A stretch of 6,352 bases of DNA from Planctomycetaceae bacterium (GTDB lineage Bacteria > Planctomycetota > Planctomycetia > Planctomycetales > Planctomycetaceae). Each line of letters starts with the position of its first letter. Position 1 is the stretch's first letter. The notes below the pieces were generated by a model, which was not told the origin of the DNA, made no database searches, and worked only from the letters and a program-made list of their open reading frames with translations. A program made the position numbers and the translations under genes. Positions 1-5,296 of the stretch are shown piece after piece. The DNA is taken from contig JAGQQT010000244.1 of the NCBI GenBank assembly GCA_020426065.1, forward strand, positions 1-6,352. Direction: 5' to 3'.

Positions 1-1275
1 TTCATGAGGTTCACGCTGTTTGCCGGCAAAGATCGGTAAGAGCGATTTTCCCATCATCGGATCCAGCTTGCGGCCACCAATCTGTTGCGGATACTCGGCT
101 CCTGCCAGATCCGCACAGGTTGCCATAATGTCTATCAGATGACCTGGTTGATGTGTCACTTGGCCCCGTTTCGTTTTGAGGCCAGCGGGCCAGTGGACAA
201 TCAACGGGGAAGAGATACCGCCTTCATGCTGATTCTGCTTGTACAACCGGAACGGAGTATTTCCCACGTGAGCCCAGCTGGCATCATAAGTCCAGTAGGA
301 TTTGGGGTCCCAGGGTTTCAGAGACTTGCCTCGGGTTCGCTCAAACGGGCAGGCACCGTTATCTGAACAGAATAAAAACAGCGTGTTTTCAATCTCGCCG
401 GACTGCTCCAGCGAACTCATCAGGCGTCCCACCTGCTGATCCAGAATCTCGACCATCGCAGCAAACACTTCCATCCGGTCCGCCTCCCACGACTGCTCCT
501 CTGCCGTCAATTCGGACCAGGCGGGAATATGATCCGGCCGGGGGCTCAGTTCCCAGCGGGCGGGTAGCAGGCCAGTGCTCAACTGCCGTTGATGTCTCTC
601 TGTTCGCAGGACATCCCAGCCCCGATCATACTTTCCATCGTATTTCTTCACGGCTTCTTCAGGTGCCTGCAGCGGATAGTGAGGAGCATTAAAGGCAACG
701 TAAAGAAAGAACGGATCCGGCTTGCTGTGCATTTCCTTCAGAAAGTCCAGGGCGAAATCAATATTGGCAACCGTTGTGTAAAACGGTTTGCCATGGAGCG
801 TTTTCGGAACTGTCCACTCGTTTCCATTCAAACGAAAAGTTTCATCTCCCGTAAAAAAGTTGGTCGCCCCGGAAAGGTGTCCCCAATAGCGGGCAAAGCC
901 GAAATCGGTCGGCTGTTTGCTCAAATGCCATTTGCCCACCATCGCAGTCTGATAACCGGCCGGTCCCAGCACTTCAGGAATGGTTGCTCCCCGTGAAAGC
1001 GACTCCGCTCCTGCCTGATCACAATACATCCCCGTGAGCAGACTCACGCGGGAGGAATGGCACTTGGCCGTATTGTAAAACTGCGTAAACCGTAACCCGT
1101 TCTGCGCCAGGCGATCCAGGTGCGGAGTCGAAATCTCGGAGCCATAACACCCCAGATCCGAAAACCCCAGATCATCTGCCATGATGAGCACGATGTTCGG
1201 ACGGTCGTTCTGATTTGCTGCCTGACACAATTCTGTCTGAACGAGCAACAGAAAGAAGATGAGTATTGCTTTCAT
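1..1275 (-). CDS. Secreted sulfatase (arylsulfatase-like), C-terminus cut off by window edge
   Basis: Exported formylglycine-dependent sulfatase that should hydrolyse sulfate esters, in planctomycetes usually on sulfated polysaccharides; the true substrate cannot be read here. I translated 425 residues from the ATG at 1275 with no stop before base 1. Residues 1-20 form a signal peptide (MKAILIFFLLLVQTELCQAA). Metal-binding Asp34-Asp35 lie in IMADDLGFSD. The active-site motif CHSSR begins at Cys72, the residue expected to become formylglycine, and is followed by VSLLTGMY. GKWH at 114-117 supplies Lys115 and His117, NAPH at 196-199 a further active-site His, and CSDNGA at 303-308 the second metal-binding pair Asp305-Asn306. 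Related enzymes usually run to about 450-550 residues, so only the C-terminal subdomain is missing. A purine-rich AGAGG lies 10 nt before the ATG. Position +2 of the Cys motif is Ser instead of the commoner Pro or Ala. No formylglycine-generating enzyme gene is visible. Family is secure; specificity is not. Confidence 0.95.
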   Translation of the reverse strand, partial: MKAILIFFLLLVQTELCQAANQNDRPNIVLIMADDLGFSDLGCYGSEISTPHLDRLAQNGLRFTQFYNTAKCHSSRVSLLTGMYCDQAGAESLSRGATIPEVLGPAGYQTAMVGKWHLSKQPTDFGFARYWGHLSGATNFFTGDETFRLNGNEWTVPKTLHGKPFYTTVANIDFALDFLKEMHSKPDPFFLYVAFNAPHYPLQAPEEAVKKYDGKYDRGWDVLRTERHQRQLSTGLLPARWELSPRPDHIPAWSELTAEEQSWEADRMEVFAAMVEILDQQVGRLMSSLEQSGEIENTLFLFCSDNGACPFERTRGKSLKPWDPKSYWTYDASWAHVGNTPFRLYKQNQHEGGISSPLIVHWPAGLKTKRGQVTHQPGHLIDIMATCADLAGAEYPQQIGGRKLDPMMGKSLLPIFAGKQREPHE

Positions 1276-1458
1276 CGGGATCTTCCCTCTTCGGGAGCAT
1301 CCGTAAAGAACTGAAATGAAACCAACAGACGACAAGTGCTTATAAAGTGACATACCAGTTTTCTTTGTAGCGGGAGTGTTGTGAGGAATACCGAAAATAA
1401 TTCTGGAGGCCATCCGTTCGGCAGATGAAATGGAACGCCTGGCGCTGTTTTGAACGAG

Positions 1459-2439
1459 TCAGTAATCAAAGGCAACGATCATATCTGATGAAGTGTTGCG
1501 ATAGCGTACTGTGGCATAAAAGCCGAATGAAGCACCACTGATCCGGGGAAAAGTCTCCGATCTGACAACATTGCCATCCTCAAAGATTTCGATCAGGAAA
1601 TTCCCCTCTTTTCTTTCGATGGACCACTCGTAAATCGTATTCATTTTTAAATCTTGCAAACTGCAAACTCTCTCGTAAGAGCTCCCCTTAGAATACGCGA
1701 TCGCATATTGACCTTCTCTGCTCAAAGTTGACATCAGGAGAAACCCGGTCATTTTGAGGTTCCGCGAGTTCCCGGTATCCAGAATGATCATCTTTCCAAA
1801 GTGACCACATTGTTTACCTGCAATTTTGTAATAGTCGTGTCGGCACTGGCCGTGAATTCGAAACCTGCGTTCATGGTGTTCCAGTTCCAATTCGTCCGGA
1901 ATCGTTGTGCTGAAAAGTGGGGAAAGCATCCGTTTTTCGGAAACGATTCTTACAGCGTCATAAGGTTTTTTACGAAGAAACTCAAACGGAGTGGGAGAGT
2001 ATCGACCCTGGGAAAAGGCAATGGTCTCTTCCCGGAGCTCTTCCGCCCGAGGAATATTTGAGCCTCCGATCAACCCTTTCAATTCAGACTCATAGAGTTC
2101 ACGCAAATCGTCAGTGAGCTTTTTCGACTCTGCTACATACAACTTTGTTGCAGTATGAAACTCCGGGCTGAGTTGAATCGAGGAATCCGAAAGCAGTTTT
2201 TCTGGCGAGTCTAGTCCCAGCATGATGCGGCCTCGGTGGGTTCTCAGCTTGGCGAATTCATTCAGCTTCATCGAGTTGCTCAGCAAGTCCATTTCTGCAG
2301 ACATTGCTGCCAAGAAATCACGAGTCAGGCTTTCTTTCTGAGTTGCATATTGGATTTTCTTTGCCCGAAGCTCCAGTTCTCCAGCCATACAGCAGTGTGT
2401 GGAGACAAGCAAGGTGAGGAGCAGCACATAGGAATTCAT
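1459..2439 (-). CDS. Secreted protein of unknown function: helical N-half, jelly-roll-like C-half
   Basis: I do not recognise this 326-residue protein as a named family. Residues 1-19 are a signal peptide (MNSYVLLLTLLVSTHCCMA, cleavage near Gly20-Glu21), so it should be exported. Residues 21-145 are charged and strongly helical. The stretch around 95-142 follows a pattern I associate with planctomycete secreted proteins: a Leu/Tyr heptad-like helix, a short Gly-Asn turn (GGSNIPRAEEL) and a second Ala/Leu/Glu helix. Residues 190-326 look beta-rich with alternating hydrophobics, an IYEWSIERKEGN strand pair, an EDGNVV turn and a GFYATVRY...IVAFDY ending, which resembles LamG/concanavalin-like jelly rolls. 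Two Cys-x-His pairs (C199-R-H201 and C211-G-H213) sit at the start of this half. The ATG at 2439 is chosen because the signal peptide begins there; the ribosome binding site is weak (GTGAGAATGAT before ATG). It lies 218 bp after the carboxypeptidase and 183 bp before the sulfatase. It could be a carbohydrate- or surface-binding protein, but that is inference. Confidence 0.85.
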   Translation of the reverse strand: MNSYVLLLTLLVSTHCCMAGELELRAKKIQYATQKESLTRDFLAAMSAEMDLLSNSMKLNEFAKLRTHRGRIMLGLDSPEKLLSDSSIQLSPEFHTATKLYVAESKKLTDDLRELYESELKGLIGGSNIPRAEELREETIAFSQGRYSPTPFEFLRKKPYDAVRIVSEKRMLSPLFSTTIPDELELEHHERRFRIHGQCRHDYYKIAGKQCGHFGKMIILDTGNSRNLKMTGFLLMSTLSREGQYAIAYSKGSSYERVCSLQDLKMNTIYEWSIERKEGNFLIEIFEDGNVVRSETFPRISGASFGFYATVRYRNTSSDMIVAFDY

Positions 2440-2570
2440 ATCATTCTCACTGTGGTGTTATGTTACCCTGTTGATTCACAATGACGCTGGTATCGAGTAT
2501 GAATATTCTTCTGTGCATCTGCAAGTTCTGGGGATGACAGGAGTAGACCTTGAGGCTGCAGTCAACCTTT

Positions 2571-2594
2571 TCTCAACAGTGTTCATCGTTGAGA
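2571..2594. repeat. Perfect 7-bp inverted repeat (hairpin) in the spacer after the carboxypeptidase
   Basis: TCTCAAC and GTTGAGA flank a 10-nt centre, giving a perfect 7-bp stem. It lies 63 bp past the carboxypeptidase stop and about 130 bp before the start of the next minus-strand gene. There is no T-run on the exit side of either strand (the minus strand continues AAAAGG), so it is not a typical intrinsic terminator. It could be a weak transcript-processing hairpin, a regulator site for the downstream gene, or chance. The remainder of the 218-bp spacer shows no convincing promoter or small gene. Confidence 0.4.
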
Positions 2595-2657
2595 CTTCTC
2601 GTCTGTTTACCGGAATCATGTCAAAGATGCAGAGTCCACAGGGGTTTACAAGCATAT

Positions 2658-3926
2658 TTACTTTTCAAGACTTGTATTCGATTTCAGGCGGGGATTTGTC
2701 TGCAGATAACGGGCAATTGAAATCCCGAGTTCCCGCCCAACCTTCTGGTATCCCTGCTGATTTCCCTCTGGTCGGTTCCAGGCTGTTTCCAGAGTCGTTG
2801 AGACCAGATGAGATTGGGTATGGTTTCGCACCCAGTTTGAGCTGACCCGGTTTAGCTCTTCCTCGTTTTTGATATAGGACGTAAACCGGTAGTCGGATTC
2901 ACAGGAGTCAATGAATTGGGAGCTTACCTTGACCCAGAACAGATAGTTCCGCTGCTGCAGTTCGTCCAGTGAATCCATTTTGGGGCCAAAGTAAAAAGGT
3001 TTTTTGTCACCTGGTCCTGGATTGTGCAGGTCGATGAAAAGATCCAGTTGTCCAGCTTGATCCAGTTTCAGAATCTTCTGTTGAGCGGCAGCAACCTCTG
3101 GATAGTACGGTTTGTTATCCCAGTCGCGGTTATGATCTCGCGGGATGGAATCCTTGCCCCCTAGGCTCTGGACAGCACTGTCCACATCCATGATCGGAAT
3201 AAAGTGGATCGTGGAGGTGCGTCGCAGTTCCTGAGCAACAGGATCATCACTGATTGCCCAGAGGAGAAACCCTTGTCCCACCCAGCTGGAGCCCCATTCC
3301 CAGGCGTGCTGCCGTGCCTGAACCCACACACCATAAGCTGGTTCATTGGGAGTGGATTCACACCCAAACCGGATTCCCTGAACGCTTCTTCCTTCGCGAG
3401 TGACTGCCAGCTCAAACCGCTCTGCTTCAGGCAGGATTTTACAAGCCTCTGACAGTAATGCCTCCAAATGTGAGGTGTGAAAAGGAGGTCCCCAGGCGAT
3501 CCAGATTGTGGATGATTTGGATTCGACGCGATACGTAATCCGATCTCCCTCTTTGATTCCCAGCTCAGTTTGCTGCCAGACTGCGTTGTCATAACTTAAC
3601 GAGGCTCGATCTGGCTGCGACCAGGAGTGATCCAGGACCCGATCATTCTGAAATGGAGTCAAGTTTTTCTGCACGGTCAGCAGCAGTGGACGGTCAGGAT
3701 CAATTCCCTCCACGCAGAGATACCAGTTGCAGGGATATCCACGACCTGGTGTTACGCGAGGTCGGATTTGCACATGCTGTTTGATTTCGTCAATCGAAAC
3801 AACTTCGGCAGAACCACCGGGAAAATCAGTGTGGCAATGGAGTTCTGCTTTCTCTTCATTTGCCAATGACTGGCTCAGGCAGATGGTCATCAAAACGAAC
3901 TGGCATGAGGCAAGGTGTAATGTCAC
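2658..3926 (-). CDS. Secreted M14-family zinc carboxypeptidase (M14_N domain plus M14 catalytic domain)
   Basis: Exported metallocarboxypeptidase, 422 residues, expected to remove C-terminal residues from peptides or peptide crosslinks outside the cytoplasm. A signal peptide covers about residues 1-22 (cleavage near SLA-NEE). Residues about 38-150 match the beta-sandwich domain that precedes the catalytic domain in cytosolic-carboxypeptidase-like (CCP-like) M14 enzymes (NWYLCVEG, TYRVES, IWIAWGPP). The catalytic domain has zinc ligands His207 and Glu210 in ARQHAWEWGSSW and His301 in FIDLHNPG. Asn266-Arg267 (DHNRDW) correspond to the substrate carboxylate-binding pair, and Glu380 in TTLETAW is the catalytic glutamate, so all key residues are present. 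The usual HPGE is HAWE here. Most CCP-like enzymes are cytosolic; this one carries a leader. The start is GTG at 3926, supported by AGGAG five bases upstream; the first in-frame ATG (residue 13) would destroy the signal peptide and has no such site. Divergent from the glycosyltransferase. Substrate unknown. Confidence 0.92.
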   Translation of the reverse strand: MTLHLASCQFVLMTICLSQSLANEEKAELHCHTDFPGGSAEVVSIDEIKQHVQIRPRVTPGRGYPCNWYLCVEGIDPDRPLLLTVQKNLTPFQNDRVLDHSWSQPDRASLSYDNAVWQQTELGIKEGDRITYRVESKSSTIWIAWGPPFHTSHLEALLSEACKILPEAERFELAVTREGRSVQGIRFGCESTPNEPAYGVWVQARQHAWEWGSSWVGQGFLLWAISDDPVAQELRRTSTIHFIPIMDVDSAVQSLGGKDSIPRDHNRDWDNKPYYPEVAAAQQKILKLDQAGQLDLFIDLHNPGPGDKKPFYFGPKMDSLDELQQRNYLFWVKVSSQFIDSCESDYRFTSYIKNEEELNRVSSNWVRNHTQSHLVSTTLETAWNRPEGNQQGYQKVGRELGISIARYLQTNPRLKSNTSLEK

Positions 3927-3931
3927 TCTTT

Positions 3932-3936
3932 CTCCT
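3932..3936 (-). promoter_or_regulatory. Shine-Dalgarno site fixing a GTG start
   Basis: On the minus strand AGGAG is followed by the five-base spacer AAAGA and then GTG at 3926-3924. This decides the carboxypeptidase start: the GTG-initiated protein has a complete signal peptide, whereas the next in-frame ATG lies 12 codons inside it. It is the strongest ribosome binding site seen in the window. Confidence 0.8.
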
Positions 3937-3938
3937 GA

Positions 3939-3985
3939 TCTGATCGATGGAATAAACTGACCGCTTCAAAGTTTATCCGATCAGA
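3939..3985. repeat. Long imperfect inverted repeat in the divergent spacer, candidate operator or leader hairpin
   Basis: Left arm TCTGATCG (3939-3946) plus ATAAACT (3952-3958) is complementary to right arm AGTTTAT (3970-3976) plus CGATCAGA (3978-3985). That gives 15 paired bases, interrupted by five unpaired bases on the left arm (ATGGA, 3947-3951) against one on the right (C3977), with an 11-nt centre. It fills most of the 83-bp spacer between the divergent carboxypeptidase and glycosyltransferase genes, and its left edge is two bases from the carboxypeptidase ribosome binding site. It could be a regulator binding site serving both genes, or an RNA hairpin in the carboxypeptidase leader. 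I see no clear -35/-10 pair on either strand in this spacer. Confidence 0.55.
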
Positions 3986-4009
3986 ACCTGAATTGCTTAT
4001 GCACCCGAT

Positions 4010-5284
4010 ATGAAAATACTGATTCTCACCGTTGGAACTCGAGGTGATGTCCAGCCCTATCTTGCTCTGGCAATCGGTCTTCAAAAGGCAGGACATCAGG
4101 TTCAGCTCTGTACACACCAGATGTTTGATTCCCTGATTTGTCGGTATGGAATTGACCACGCTCCGATCAACAATGACTTGCGTGCATTCATGGATTCCGA
4201 AGCCGGCAGGGAGGCCATGGAGACCACCACCAACCTCATAGCAGCGATTCGCACTGGTATTCGCCTTCTTCCTTTGATCACGGAGATGATGCGACGTCAG
4301 ATTCAGGAAATGTGGCAAGCCGCTGAGGCTTTTCAGCCAGATGTGATTCTGTTTCACAAGAAGGCCATTGGTGCAGAAGACTTTGCAGAGAAACTGGGGT
4401 GCCGATGTGGTCTGGCTTTTTACCTGCCAATGTATGTTCCGACTGCAACTTTTCCCGCGTTTGGCTTTCCCCGTTTCCCTTCAGGTTCATTGTACAATCG
4501 CAGCACTTATCGGGTTGTGGAAGCAGTAACCCGAATGAGTAGCGGCAAATTCATTAAACCCTGGCGCAAGGAGCAGAACCTTCCACGCCAAAGGCCTCCT
4601 TATTTCTGTCATGCAGATGGTCGTCCGATTCCGGCTATCCATGCTTTCAGCCCAAGTGTCATTCCTCAACCAGCTGACTGGCCTGATCATGCCACGGTGA
4701 CGGGATACTGGTTTCTGAATGCATTGGAAAGTGAAACACCAGATTCCGAGCTGGTTCGATTTCTGGAGGCAGGTCCACCGCCAGTTTATGTTGGCTTTGG
4801 GAGTATCTTCGGGAAAAATCCTCGGGATTTAACTGCTCGCGTGATCGAAGGGATTCGTCGGTCGGGTTTTCGTGCGATCCTTGCTTCCGGCTGGGGTGGA
4901 CTCGATGTCACAGATTTCACTTTGCCAGATTCGATCTTCACCCTGAAATCAGCCCCGCACGACTGGCTGTTTCCCCGTGTGTCAGCGGTCGTTCATCATG
5001 GCGGATGTGGTACCACAGCTGCAGGCCTGAGAGCTGGTAAGCCAAATCTGATTTGTCCCTTCTTTGGTGATCAGCCATTCTGGGGAAATAAAGTTCATGC
5101 ACTGGGAGCGGGTCCGAAACCAATACCCCAAAGGAAATTGACCGCTGACCACTTTTGCAAAGCACTGCAGCAGCTCGTGAATGATGAACAGCTGCGACTT
5201 CGAGCAGAGGAAGTGGGGAGACAGCTTCAAAACGAAGATGGGGTCAGCAATGCCGTTCGCTTCATTGAAAATCAGTTTGCATGA
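4010..5284 (+). CDS. GT1-family glycosyltransferase, sterol 3-beta-glucosyltransferase-like
   Basis: Cytoplasmic nucleotide-sugar-dependent glycosyltransferase of the GT-B fold, 424 residues, full length. It should transfer a sugar, probably from a UDP-sugar, to a lipid or other small hydrophobic acceptor; the acceptor cannot be read from the sequence. The N-terminal Rossmann domain starts directly at MKILILTVGTRGDVQPYLAL, where Thr10-Arg11-Gly12-Asp13 match the TRGDVQP signature shared by sterol glucosyltransferases (Atg26/UGT80) and antibiotic or rhamnolipid glycosyltransferases. The C-terminal donor domain has VYVGFGSIFG at 259-268, APHDWLFPR at 315-323, HHGGCGTTAAGLRAGKP at 329-345 (donor diphosphate loop) and PFFGDQPFWG at 350-359, where Asp354-Gln355 contact the sugar. 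No signal peptide or transmembrane segment is seen. The ATG at 4010 is taken because the conserved fold begins at residue 2; no ribosome binding site is evident. It is divergent from the carboxypeptidase and its stop is 12 bp from that of the convergent GlcE-like gene. Confidence 0.9.
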   Translation: MKILILTVGTRGDVQPYLALAIGLQKAGHQVQLCTHQMFDSLICRYGIDHAPINNDLRAFMDSEAGREAMETTTNLIAAIRTGIRLLPLITEMMRRQIQEMWQAAEAFQPDVILFHKKAIGAEDFAEKLGCRCGLAFYLPMYVPTATFPAFGFPRFPSGSLYNRSTYRVVEAVTRMSSGKFIKPWRKEQNLPRQRPPYFCHADGRPIPAIHAFSPSVIPQPADWPDHATVTGYWFLNALESETPDSELVRFLEAGPPPVYVGFGSIFGKNPRDLTARVIEGIRRSGFRAILASGWGGLDVTDFTLPDSIFTLKSAPHDWLFPRVSAVVHHGGCGTTAAGLRAGKPNLICPFFGDQPFWGNKVHALGAGPKPIPQRKLTADHFCKALQQLVNDEQLRLRAEEVGRQLQNEDGVSNAVRFIENQFA

Positions 5285-5296
5285 AGCCGAAACAGA

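Noticed and set aside
589..996. Plus-strand open frame of 135 codons
   Set aside because: It lies wholly opposite the sulfatase, whose frame carries a signal peptide and all active-site motifs. The plus-strand translation is rich in Arg, Phe and Ser without domain logic.
1339..1344. TATAAG on the minus strand as a -10 element for the sulfatase
   Set aside because: No matching -35 hexamer lies 16-18 bp upstream, and a lone -10-like hexamer in AT-rich spacer is expected by chance.
1272..1475. Minus-strand open frame of 67 codons ending in an ATGA-like overlap with the sulfatase start
   Set aside because: It fills the spacer between two genes and touches the sulfatase ATG, which hints at coupling. 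But it lacks a ribosome binding site, starts inside the preceding gene, and has no domain or signal features.
2618..2623. TTGACA on the minus strand as a -35 element for the unknown secreted protein
   Set aside because: No -10-like hexamer occurs at the proper distance downstream, so it is not supported as a promoter.
2471..2845. Plus-strand open frame of 124 codons over the spacer and carboxypeptidase 3' end
   Set aside because: More than half is antisense to the conserved carboxypeptidase C-terminus, there is no clear ribosome binding site, and the translation resembles no protein I know.
3161..3592. Minus-strand open frame of 143 codons inside the carboxypeptidase
   Set aside because: Alternate frame of the carboxypeptidase; the zinc ligands and flanking motifs are in the other frame.
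3923..4357. Minus-strand open frame of 144 codons across the divergent spacer
   Set aside because: It overlaps the conserved N-terminus of the plus-strand glycosyltransferase and the start of the carboxypeptidase, and its translation shows no recognisable domain.
5285..5296. Shared terminator between the convergent glycosyltransferase and GlcE-like genes
   Set aside because: The 12-bp gap has no stem-loop or T-run, and no convincing hairpin is visible in the immediate flanks.
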